NCBI RefSeq assembly: GCF_004352845.1
Contig: NZ_SJRX01000001.1
Location: 310,001 to 374,000, forward strand
Direction: 5' to 3'
Length of the DNA: 64,000 nucleotides
From: Luteimonas terricola
Lineage (GTDB): Bacteria > Pseudomonadota > Gammaproteobacteria > Xanthomonadales > Xanthomonadaceae
Part shown: positions 1-11,912 of the stretch, piece by piece
How the letters are laid out: the number at the start of each line of letters is the position of its first letter
Position numbering within the stretch: position 1 is the stretch's first letter
Notes under the pieces: model-generated
What the model was told of the DNA's origin: nothing
Seen by the model: only the letters and a program-made list of their open reading frames with translations
Databases searched by the model: none
Made by a program: the position numbers and the translations under genes

Positions 1-1037
<1,037 letters not shown>

Positions 1038-1119
1038 TGCGACCCTTTCGAAGTGATTCGGGAAACCGCCGCGGCGCGGCGCGCTGACAGCCGCGCGCGT
1101 ACTACGGCGGAACCCTAGG

Positions 1120-1128
1120 ATTCTATCA
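1120..1128 (-). promoter_or_regulatory. extended -10 promoter for gyrA
   Basis: On the minus strand this reads TGATAGAAT, a TGn extension followed by a near-consensus -10 hexamer. No convincing -35 is seen at 17 bases, as is usual for extended -10 promoters. Transcription would begin near 1113 and give a leader of about 75 bases before the gyrA ATG at 1037. Confidence 0.5.
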
Positions 1129-1209
1129 CGAATGCGCGCTCTTTTCCCGCCCGATTCCGCTGGAAATCAAGGGTTTGCGCGTTCCGACGGGCGGCGCGAG
1201 CGGCCTCCT

Positions 1210-2283
1210 TCAGGCGCCGCCGAACAGCGAGCGCATCGACGCCGCGTGCGGACGCTCGACGATGCCCTTCTCGGTCACGATCGCGTCGATCAGCTCCGCC
1301 GGCGTCACGTCGAACACCGGGTTCCAGGCCTGCACGCCCTCCGCCACCGTGCGGCTGCCCGCGACGCCCAGCAGCTCACCCGGATCGCGCTCCTCGATCT
1401 CGATCAGGTCGCCCGATGCCATGGCCATGTCGACCGTGGACGACGGCGCGACGACCATGAAGCGCACGCCGTGGTGGCGCGCGGCGATGGCCAGCTGGTA
1501 GGTCCCGATCTTGTTGGCGACGTCGCCGTTGGCGCAGATGCGGTCGGCGCCCACCACCACCCACTGCACCTCGCCGCCCTTCATCAGGTGCGAGGCCGCG
1601 GCATCGGCGATCAGGGTGGCATCGATGCCGTCCTGCTGCAGTTCCCACACCGTCAGCCGCGCGCCCTGGTTCCAGGGGCGGGTCTCGCCGGCGTAGACAC
1701 GCCCCACCCTGCCCTGAGCGACCCCGGCACGGATCACGCCCAGCGCCGTGCCGAAGCCGGCGGTGGCCAGCGAACCGGTATTGCAGTGGGTAAGCACGCC
1801 GCTGCCCTCCTCGATCAGCGAGGCGCCGAGCACGCCCATGGCACGGTTGGCGGCCAGGTCTTCGGTCTCGATCGCGCGCGCCTCGGCTTCGAGCGCGGCG
1901 CGCCAATCGGCACCTTCGCCGGCCTGTGCCAGCGCCAGCGCCGCACGCATGCGCGCCAATGCCCAAGCCAGGTTGACCGCGGTCGGGCGCGCTGCGTTGA
2001 GATGCCGCAGCGCAGGCTCCAGACGCGCCGCAGCCTCGGTGGCGTCGCGCGCCTGGATCGCGCGCCCCGCCAGCACGACGCCCCAGGCAGCGGCGATGCC
2101 GATCGCGGGCGCGCCGCGCACCGCGAGCGCATGGATCGCTTCGGCGACCGCGTCGCTGTCGGCGCAGGCCACGTACTCGGTCGCGAACGGCAGCCTGCGC
2201 TGGTCGAGCAGTTCAAGCGTATCGCCGGTCCAGCGGATCGGACGGATGCGGTCGTAGCTGGCGTAGTCGATGGCGTCGGTCAT
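1210..2283 (-). CDS. mtnA: S-methyl-5-thioribose-1-phosphate isomerase
   Basis: This enzyme isomerises 5-methylthioribose-1-phosphate to the ribulose form in the methionine salvage pathway, in the cytoplasm. The 357-residue protein has the family length and the eIF2B-like fold motifs: RGAPAIG at 56-62, [11 protein letters not shown] with the catalytic Cys167, and [16 protein letters not shown] with the catalytic Asp247. The ATG lies 24 bases after the epmA stop. It has its own -10-like TAGAAT 6 bases upstream and no Shine-Dalgarno sequence, so it may be translated from a leaderless message as well as from the ligA-epmA transcript. No other mtn gene is adjacent, but the ybdL/yafV pair at 36.9-38.9 kb belongs to the same pathway. 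Confidence 0.95.
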   Translation of the reverse strand: MTDAIDYASYDRIRPIRWTGDTLELLDQRRLPFATEYVACADSDAVAEAIHALAVRGAPAIGIAAAWGVVLAGRAIQARDATEAAARLEPALRHLNAARPTAVNLAWALARMRAALALAQAGEGADWRAALEAEARAIETEDLAANRAMGVLGASLIEEGSGVLTHCNTGSLATAGFGTALGVIRAGVAQGRVGRVYAGETRPWNQGARLTVWELQQDGIDATLIADAAASHLMKGGEVQWVVVGADRICANGDVANKIGTYQLAIAARHHGVRFMVVAPSSTVDMAMASGDLIEIEERDPGELLGVAGSRTVAEGVQAWNPVFDVTPAELIDAIVTEKGIVERPHAASMRSLFGGA

Positions 2284-2289
2284 CAGGCA

Positions 2290-2295
2290 ATTCTA
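2290..2295 (-). promoter_or_regulatory. -10-like hexamer giving a leaderless mtnA message
   Basis: The minus strand reads TAGAAT, then six bases, then the mtnA ATG. Initiation at the usual distance would fall on or next to the start codon. There is no Shine-Dalgarno sequence in the gap. Confidence 0.4.
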
Positions 2296-2307
2296 AGGTG
2301 CCGGCGC

Positions 2308-5757
<3,450 letters not shown>

Positions 5758-5835
5758 CTGCCATCGCTGAGGTGGAGTGAGGAAAGAGCGTCGCGTCTTT
5801 GCCTTTCCCGGCGGCCCGCGGCAAAAACGCTGCAA

Positions 5836-5910
5836 GGCGGATTGGTGGGTACGCAGTGGGCATAAAGGCCCGCGCAGCGGGACAGCCCACGGAGTACCCA
5901 CCAATCCGCC
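5836..5910. repeat. hairpin element copy B (ligA-zipA intergenic)
   Basis: The 17-base arms at 5836-5852 and 5894-5910 are perfect inverted repeats (GGCGGATTGGTGGGTAC and its complement). Inside them GTGGGC (5856-5861) pairs with GCCCAC (5885-5890), and CCCGC with GCGGG forms an apical stem. The core at 5859-5887 is the exact reverse complement of 5705-5733 in copy A. Copies A and B face each other 79 bases apart, as in composite REP elements. Confidence 0.85.
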
Positions 5911-5939
5911 GTACCGCGCGCCTCCGGCACCCGCTTCCG

Positions 5940-5961
5940 CCCAGGGCTGTGGCGCCCTGGG
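5940..5961. terminator. GC-rich hairpin downstream of zipA
   Basis: CCCAGGGC (5940-5947) pairs with GCCCTGGG (5954-5961) around a six-base loop, 18 bases after the zipA stop. There is no T-tract on either strand, so intrinsic termination is doubtful; it may only stabilise the 3' end. Confidence 0.3.
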
Positions 5962-5978
5962 TTGTGGCCCCGTCCCGG

Positions 5979-6734
5979 CTACCAGTCCGGGCTGCGCGTG
6001 ATCGGCACGTCCTGCTCGCGATCGTAGGTGCGCAGCTCCTCGCGCAGGTGCGAGATGCGCTGGCGGCCCAGCGCGTTGCGGTGCTCGTCCAGCAGCACCC
6101 CGTCGAGCAGCTCGGCCATGCGCTCCGCCGTGGGCAGCATCGCGTCCCAGGCGTCGAGCGCGGACACCGGCGCCGGCAGCGTCAGGAAGAAGGCGATCGC
6201 CGGCGTCTCCAGCGACTGGATCTCGGCCATCTCGAAGCTGCCGGGGCGGCGGATGTTGGCGACGCTGAACACCGGCCCGCGCTCCGGATGCCCGTTGACC
6301 AGGCGGTGGAAGACGTTGAGATGGCCGTAGGTCAGGCCGGCCTTCTCGGCGGCCACCACGATGTCCGGACCGCGCAGCACGTTGCCTGCGCGCGCGGCGA
6401 TGTACAGGGTCACGATCTTGTCGAAGTCGTCGCTGACGCGGCGGCCGTACTCGCTGACCGTGGCGCCCGCGGTGCCGCCGACGGCGCCGTCGAGCAGGTC
6501 CATCTCGCTCTGCACGGCCTCCTCGGCCGGGGGCTCCTCGCCCTCGCCCAGCTCGCGCTCGAGCTGCGCGCCCAGGGTCGGCTCCATGCGCTCCTCGCGC
6601 GCGGCGGAGGCGGCCTTCGCCGACACGCGGCGGCCCTGCGGGCTCCGCGGACGCGTGCCGAAGTACCAGATTGCGGCGAACAGCAGGACGCCCGCGACCA
6701 GGATCCCGATCCGCAGCAGCCAGGTGTCGCTCAT
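5979..6734 (-). CDS. zipA: cell division protein ZipA
   Basis: ZipA anchors FtsZ filaments to the inner membrane at the division site. The 251-residue product starts MSDTWLLRIGILVAGVLLFA, a single N-terminal membrane span of ZipA type, followed by a charged linker (about 27-90) and a C-terminal FtsZ-binding domain (about 110-250, including LNVFHRLVNGHPERGPVFSVANI). The ATG at 6734 was chosen over an upstream in-frame start because GGGAGAG sits just before it and the membrane segment then lies at the terminus. It begins 19 bases after the smc stop, so smc and zipA are probably cotranscribed, an arrangement also known in other gammaproteobacteria. The linker is short compared with E. coli. Confidence 0.93.
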   Translation of the reverse strand: MSDTWLLRIGILVAGVLLFAAIWYFGTRPRSPQGRRVSAKAASAAREERMEPTLGAQLERELGEGEEPPAEEAVQSEMDLLDGAVGGTAGATVSEYGRRVSDDFDKIVTLYIAARAGNVLRGPDIVVAAEKAGLTYGHLNVFHRLVNGHPERGPVFSVANIRRPGSFEMAEIQSLETPAIAFFLTLPAPVSALDAWDAMLPTAERMAELLDGVLLDEHRNALGRQRISHLREELRTYDREQDVPITRSPDW

Positions 6735-6753
6735 TCCACTCTCCCGTATTTGT

Positions 6754-9700
6754 TCAGGCGGCGCCGGCCAGGCGCGCGGCTTCCGCAAGGTCGACCGACA
6801 CCAGCCGGCTGACGCCGGGCTCGCGCATGGTAACGCCCGACAGCTGCTGCGCGGCTTCCATCGTCGCCTTGTTGTGGGTCACGAACAGGAACTGCACCTT
6901 CTCGCTCATCTCGGTCACCAGCGCGCTGAAGCGGCCGACGTTGGCTTCGTCCAGCGGCGCGTCGACCTCGTCGAGCAGGCAGAACGGCGCCGGGTTGAGC
7001 TGGAAGATCGCGAACACCAGCGCCACCGCGGTCATCGCCTTCTCACCGCCCGACAGCAGCGAGATATTGGACACGCGCTTGCCCGGCGGGCGCGCCATGA
7101 TCGCGACGCCGGTGTCGAGCAGGTCCTCGCCGGTGAGTTCGAGATAGGCGTGGCCGCCGCCGAACAGGCGCGGATAGATTTCCTGCACGCCGGAGTTGAC
7201 GCGGTCGAAGGTGTCCTTGAAGCGGCCGCGGGTCTCGCGGTCGATCTTGCGGATCGCGTCTTCGAGCGTTTCCAGCGCCGAGTTGAGGTCGGCGTCCTGG
7301 CTGTCGAGGTACTCCTTGCGCTGCGCGGCCTCGGCATGCTCCTGGATCGCCGCGAGGTTGACCGGCTCCAGCCGGCGCAGCTTCGCATCGAAGTCGGCCA
7401 CCATGCGGCCCCAAGTGCCGGCCTCGGCGTCGTCGGCCAGGCCCGCGACCACGTCGTCGAGCACGAAGCCGGCCTCGACCACGGCGGCGCCCAGTTGCTC
7501 GGCGTGGATCACAAGCGCCTGCTGGTCGAGGCGGCGCTGGGCGATGGCCTCGCGCTGGGCGATGGCCTGCTCGTCGCGCTGGTGGCGCACCTGCTCGTAG
7601 TCCCGCAGGCCGGCGTCGATGCCGTCGAGCGCGCTGCGCGCCTGCGCCAGAACCTGCTCGGCGTTCACCCGTTCGGCAAGCGCGGCCTGGCGCTGCTGCT
7701 CCAGCCCGTCGACCGGGGTGTCGCCGGCAGCCAGCTGGGTGCTGATCTCGCCCAGCCGGCTGTCGAGCTGGCCGCGCTGGCCGCCCATGCGCTGCAGCGC
7801 CTGGCGCAGGCCGTTGGCCTGGGTACGCTGGGTTTCCAGCTGCAGCGCGAGCGCGTGGGCCTCTTCGCGCGATTCGCGCGCGGCGGTGCGGGCTTCGTCG
7901 CGGGCCGCCGAGAGACGCGCGCGCTCGGCGTCCAGCTCGCGGCGGCTGCCTTCGAGCTCGGCCATGCGCGACACGGCGTCCTCGAGTCGCCCGCGGGACT
8001 CGCGCGCCTGTTCGCCGCTGCCGGCGATGGATTCGCCGAGCTGTGCGAGCTCGGCGTCGATGCGTTCGATGCGGTTGCGGGCCGCGTCGAGGCGACCCTG
8101 CTGGCCCTGCAGCCGGCCGGCGAGCTCCGAGACGCTGCGGTGGGCATGGTAGAGCTGGCGCTGCGCGTCCTCGCGCGCCTGCTCGGCGGCCAGCAGGCGC
8201 TCGCGGCCGCTGGCCAGCGCCTCTTCGAGTTCGCCCTCGCGCGCCTGCAACTGCTCGATGCGCTCGCGCAGCCCCTGGATCTCGCGCTCGCGCAGCAGCG
8301 CGCCCTGGCGCGCCGCGCCCGAGCGCAGCACCCGCAGCCAGCCGGCGCCAAGGCGCTCGCCGTCGCGGGTGATCACCGAATCGCCGGGTTCCAGCCCTGC
8401 CTGCAGCGCGCGCGCATCGGCCAGCGAATCGGCCACGTGCAGCCGCGCCAGCAGGCGCCGGATGGCCAGCGGGCCGCGCACGCGGGCGGCCAGCGAGGTC
8501 GGCGCGAAATCGGCATCGCCGGTGTCGGCCGACACCAGCGCGATCCGGCCATCACCAAGGTCGGCCAGGGCTTCGACCAGTGCCTCGGGGCTCTCGACCA
8601 GCACGCCCTCGATCATCTGCCCGAGCGCGCCCTCGACCGCGTTCTCCCAGCCCTCCTCGACCTCCAGCGCCTCACCGACACGGGTCGCCGAATCCAGGCC
8701 GCGCTGGCGCAGCCAGGCCACCGCCGCGCCCTGCTCCTGGCCGAGCGCGGCGTGCTGCAGGGTCTCGAGCGAGGACAGGCGGCCGCGGGCCTCCTGCGCC
8801 AGCTTGCGCACCTCGGAAATCTCCTGCTGGCTGGCGCGCTGCTGGTCCTGCAGGTCGAGCGCGGCCTGCTTGCGTTCGTCCAGGCCCTCGTTGAGCCCGT
8901 CCAGCGCAAGCTTCTGCGCCTCGTGCTCATCGGCGACGCCGGCGAAGGCCTCGGCCAGCGCGTCCAGGTCCAGGCCCGCGCGCTCGCCCGACAGCGCCTC
9001 GCGACGACGGTCTTCTTCCAGCGACTGCCGGTCGAGGTAGTCCACTCGGGTGCGTTCGACCTCGGCCGCGCGCGCCGCCTCGCCGGACTCCTGGCTGTGG
9101 GCGTCCCAGCGCTCCTGCCAGTCGGCCAGCGCGGCCTCGGTGTCGCGCAGCGCGTCCTGCCGGGTCTCGTCGCTCTCGCGCAGGGCCTCCAGCGCCGGCT
9201 CGGCCTCGGCGACCGACTCCTCCAGGATCGCCAGCCGCTCCTCGTCGCCGCTGATGTGCTGCGCCAGCTCGGCAATCGCGTCCTCGGCCTCTTCGCGGGC
9301 GCGCAGCAGGCGCTGCGAGAGCTCGCGCTGGTGGGCGATCTGCTGCTCGATGCGCGCCAGCGTGCCGCCAACCTCGTAGCCTGCGGCCTGGGCGCGGTTG
9401 AGCGTTTCCATCGCTTCTTCGCGCTTCACGCGTCCTTCTTCGAGCGCGCGCTCGGCCTCGCGCTGCTCGGCGATCAGCTGCTGCAGGCGCGTCTCTTCCT
9501 GCGACAGGCCCTCGCGCAGCCTGGACAGCTTCGCGTCGAGCGCACGGTATTCGAGCGCCTTCCACTCGGCGTCGCGGACGCGGCGTTCTTCCTGGATCGC
9601 GGTGTACTGCTCGGCCTGCCGTGCCTGGCGCGCGAGGTGGCCCAGCTGCTTGCCCACTTCATCGCGCAGGTCGCCCAGGCGGTCGAGGTTCTCGCGGGTG

Positions 9701-10257
9701 TGGCGGATCCGGGTCTCGGTTTCCCTGCGCCGCTCCTTGTACTTGGAGATGCCGGCGGCCTCCTCCAGGTACACGCGCAGTTCCTCGGGCTTGGCCTCGA
9801 TGATCTGGCTGATCATCCCCTGCTCGATGATCGAGTAGCTGCGCGGCCCGAGGCCGGTGCCGAGGAACAGGTCGGTGATGTCGCGGCGGCGGCACCTGGC
9901 GCCGTTGAGGTAGTAGTTGCTCTGGCCGTCGCGCGAGACCAGGCGCTTGACCGAGATCTCGTTGAAGGCCGCGAACTCGCCGGTGATGGCGTGGTCGCTG
10001 TTGTCGAAGACGAGCTCGACGGTCGCCTGCGACACCGGCTTGCGCGAAGTGGAGCCGGAGAAGATCACATCGGTCAGCGAGTCGCCGCGCAGGCGGCTGG
10101 CCGAACTCTCGCCCATCACCCAGCGCACGGCGTCGATGATGTTCGACTTGCCGCAGCCGTTGGGCCCCACCACGCCGGTCATGTTGGTCGGCAGGTGCAG
10201 GGTGGTCGGATCGACGAAGGACTTGAAACCCGAGAGCTTGATCGTGGACAGGCGCAT
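6754..10257 (-). CDS. smc: chromosome segregation ATPase SMC
   Basis: Smc is the ATPase of the SMC-ScpAB condensin that compacts and segregates the chromosome. The 1167-residue protein has an N-terminal head with Walker A GPNGCGKSN (about 32-40), long coiled coils, a central hinge (about 510-640, WLRQRGLDSATRVGEALEV onward) and a C-terminal head with the signature LLSGGEKAM and Walker B region FCLLDEVDAPLDEANV. The ATG at 10257 (MRLSTIKLSGFKSF) is the family start; the open frame continues upstream into low-quality sequence. Its partners scpA and scpB are in the same window at 33.6-35.4 kb. A TATACT box and a 20-base palindrome lie upstream. Confidence 0.97.
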   Translation of the reverse strand: MRLSTIKLSGFKSFVDPTTLHLPTNMTGVVGPNGCGKSNIIDAVRWVMGESSASRLRGDSLTDVIFSGSTSRKPVSQATVELVFDNSDHAITGEFAAFNEISVKRLVSRDGQSNYYLNGARCRRRDITDLFLGTGLGPRSYSIIEQGMISQIIEAKPEELRVYLEEAAGISKYKERRRETETRIRHTRENLDRLGDLRDEVGKQLGHLARQARQAEQYTAIQEERRVRDAEWKALEYRALDAKLSRLREGLSQEETRLQQLIAEQREAERALEEGRVKREEAMETLNRAQAAGYEVGGTLARIEQQIAHQRELSQRLLRAREEAEDAIAELAQHISGDEERLAILEESVAEAEPALEALRESDETRQDALRDTEAALADWQERWDAHSQESGEAARAAEVERTRVDYLDRQSLEEDRRREALSGERAGLDLDALAEAFAGVADEHEAQKLALDGLNEGLDERKQAALDLQDQQRASQQEISEVRKLAQEARGRLSSLETLQHAALGQEQGAAVAWLRQRGLDSATRVGEALEVEEGWENAVEGALGQMIEGVLVESPEALVEALADLGDGRIALVSADTGDADFAPTSLAARVRGPLAIRRLLARLHVADSLADARALQAGLEPGDSVITRDGERLGAGWLRVLRSGAARQGALLREREIQGLRERIEQLQAREGELEEALASGRERLLAAEQAREDAQRQLYHAHRSVSELAGRLQGQQGRLDAARNRIERIDAELAQLGESIAGSGEQARESRGRLEDAVSRMAELEGSRRELDAERARLSAARDEARTAARESREEAHALALQLETQRTQANGLRQALQRMGGQRGQLDSRLGEISTQLAAGDTPVDGLEQQRQAALAERVNAEQVLAQARSALDGIDAGLRDYEQVRHQRDEQAIAQREAIAQRRLDQQALVIHAEQLGAAVVEAGFVLDDVVAGLADDAEAGTWGRMVADFDAKLRRLEPVNLAAIQEHAEAAQRKEYLDSQDADLNSALETLEDAIRKIDRETRGRFKDTFDRVNSGVQEIYPRLFGGGHAYLELTGEDLLDTGVAIMARPPGKRVSNISLLSGGEKAMTAVALVFAIFQLNPAPFCLLDEVDAPLDEANVGRFSALVTEMSEKVQFLFVTHNKATMEAAQQLSGVTMREPGVSRLVSVDLAEAARLAGAA

Positions 10258-10330
10258 GCGGCGTTCTGGGTGCCTCGGCGGCGCACGGGCGGGCCGTGGC
10301 GGCGCTGGATTGCGGGAAACTGCAGGAAGA

Positions 10331-10350
10331 ATGCGGCCCGGGGGCCGCAT
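10331..10350. promoter_or_regulatory. perfect palindrome at the expected smc transcription start
   Basis: ATGCGGCCC (10331-10339) and GGGCCGCAT (10342-10350) form a perfect inverted repeat with a two-base centre. It lies directly downstream of the smc -10 box, so it could be an operator or a 5'-end hairpin in the leader. Confidence 0.45.
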
Positions 10351-10356
10351 CCGCCG

Positions 10357-10362
10357 AGTATA
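10357..10362 (-). promoter_or_regulatory. -10 box of the smc promoter
   Basis: TATACT on the minus strand, about 100 bases before the smc ATG. No clear -35 was found. The leader would begin inside the palindrome at 10331-10350. Confidence 0.4.
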
Positions 10363-10532
10363 GCGGCAGCCGCGGGAGCGGGTCGGGCCCGCCCCGCCAC
10401 GCGGCGGGCCCCTACGCCGAAGCGGCGCGCCCGCCGATGCCGCCGGCCCCGGGCGCCGCGGAACATGGCCGCATGGACAGTCTCCCGACAGACACGACAC
10501 ACGCATCCCGCCCCCGGCCGGGCAGCGCCAGA

Positions 10533-11411
10533 ATGACGGCCCTGGCCCTTGCGCTGACCGCGGCCCTCGCCGCGGCGCCGGCGGCCGCCGACGATCCGGG
10601 CCGGGGCCAGGGCCTGATGCTGGCCACCATGGCCCAGGATGGCCACGACCCCGGCACCGCGCACCCCGTCACCGAGTACTGGGCCAGCGAGAAGCTCGAC
10701 GGCGTCCGCGGCCGCTGGGACGGCCGCCGCCTGTGGACCCGCGGCGGCTATCCGGTGGACGCACCGCCGTGGTTCACCGCCGGCTGGCCCGCGGTCGCGA
10801 TGGACGGCGAGCTGTGGCTGGGCCGGGGCCGGTTCGAGGAGGCCAGCAGCCTGGTGCGCAACCCGCCGGCCGGCGACGCGGCCTGGCGCGACATGCGCTT
10901 CATCGTGTTCGACCTGCCCGACCATGGCGGTCCGTTCGAGGAGCGGGTCCACGCCATGCGCGCACTCGCGGACGGCAGCATTCCCGGGCTGCGTCCGGTG
11001 GCACAGTCGCGGGTGGCCGGCCGCGCGCAACTGCAGAGGCGGCTGCAAGCGGTGCTCGATGCCGGTGGCGAAGGCCTGATGCTCCACCACCGCGACGCGC
11101 GCTACCTGCCCGGCCGCAGCGACGGCCTGCTCAAGCTCAAGCCGCACGACGACGCCGAGGCCCGCGTGGTCGCCCACCTGCCCGGGAACGGAAAGTACGC
11201 CGGCCTGGTCGGCTCACTGCTGGTCGAGCGCGACGACGGCGCCCGCTTCCGCCTTGGCAGCGGCCTCGGCGACGCCGACCGCGTCGCGCCCCCGGCCCTG
11301 GGCAGCCTGGTCACCTATCGCTACAACGGCCTCACGGTGAACGGGCTGCCGCGCTTTCCTCGCTATCTGAGGCTGCGCGAGCCCCCGAAATCTCTACCAG
11401 CAGGCCCCTGA
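10533..11411 (+). CDS. exported ATP-dependent DNA ligase, Lig E type
   Basis: This is a minimal ATP-dependent DNA ligase with a signal peptide, the class called Lig E and found in many proteobacteria beside LigA. With the ATG at 10533 the 292-residue product starts MTALALALTAALAAAPAAA, a Sec signal. Then follow motif I KLDGVRGRWDG with adenylated Lys54, MDGELWLGRG (motif III), RFIVFDLPD (IIIa), EGLMLHH (IV) and LLKLK (V), and an OB-fold C-terminus (GSLLVERDDG onward). An in-frame ATG at 10473 would add a 20-residue Arg-containing n-region and cannot be excluded. The gene diverges from smc. A periplasmic ligase is thought to act on incoming or extracellular DNA; that role is inferred from the family. 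Confidence 0.88.
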   Translation: MTALALALTAALAAAPAAADDPGRGQGLMLATMAQDGHDPGTAHPVTEYWASEKLDGVRGRWDGRRLWTRGGYPVDAPPWFTAGWPAVAMDGELWLGRGRFEEASSLVRNPPAGDAAWRDMRFIVFDLPDHGGPFEERVHAMRALADGSIPGLRPVAQSRVAGRAQLQRRLQAVLDAGGEGLMLHHRDARYLPGRSDGLLKLKPHDDAEARVVAHLPGNGKYAGLVGSLLVERDDGARFRLGSGLGDADRVAPPALGSLVTYRYNGLTVNGLPRFPRYLRLREPPKSLPAGP

Positions 11412-11522
11412 ATCACCGTGTCCGCATACCTTTGTACTTGCGATTGAAATTAGTCCGAACACTGGCGGGGATAAGTTTAGCTTCGTCGAGAATTAAGCTC
11501 GGACCCTTCTTCAGTCTTTCGC

Positions 11523-11912
11523 TCACTTGTAAGCGACAAACTTGATTAGAGATAGATCCGCCTTATTGATGTGATACTCACCGCCGCCACCTACCACTCT
11601 TTCAAAAGGCAGGACTCGCCTTCGCAGAAAGACCACAATGAATGTCTCACTAGTTTGACTTACGCCAATAGAATAGCTTTCTGGATTCTTCGCAAACTTA
11701 AGTAGATCCGCCGTCTCGGGCACCGCCTCCTCACCCGCATAGTATTCCTTCAAATGGTCTGAAAATCTTGTCGCAGTGATCTTGATCACCTCACTTACAG
11801 TCTCTTCGTAAGATCTTTCGACGTCACTCGCAAATGCGCATTGAGGTGCAGCCAATGCGAACGCAATGAGGGACGAGCACAAGCTAACTCCACAGATTTT
11901 TCTAAGGTTCAT
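11523..11912 (-). CDS. small exported protein following the RHS gene, candidate immunity protein
   Basis: I do not recognise the family. The 129-residue product starts MNLRKICGVSLCSSLIAFALAAPQCAFA, a Sec signal peptide, followed by about 100 residues with mixed charge and no repeated motif (EETVSEVIKITATRFSDHLKEYY near the start, FERVVGGGGEYHINKADLSLIKF at the end). The start is ATG at 11912; a GTG at 11918 in frame is also possible. It overlaps the RHS stop codon by 11 bases and is clearly poorer in GC than the genes around the locus. Position directly after a polymorphic RHS tip and the tight overlap suggest an immunity protein acting in the periplasm. That is inference from context only. 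Confidence 0.7.
   Translation of the reverse strand: MNLRKICGVSLCSSLIAFALAAPQCAFASDVERSYEETVSEVIKITATRFSDHLKEYYAGEEAVPETADLLKFAKNPESYSIGVSQTSETFIVVFLRRRVLPFERVVGGGGEYHINKADLSLIKFVAYK

Noticed and set aside
6361..10536. A 1391-codon plus-strand open frame opposite smc
   Set aside because: Mirror of smc codon bias; the translation is Leu/Ala/Arg/Gln low-complexity and lacks any recognisable motif.
11412..11522. Possible extra toxin or orphan tip 3' of the small exported gene
   Set aside because: No open frame with a credible start; only AT-richer intergenic sequence was seen.
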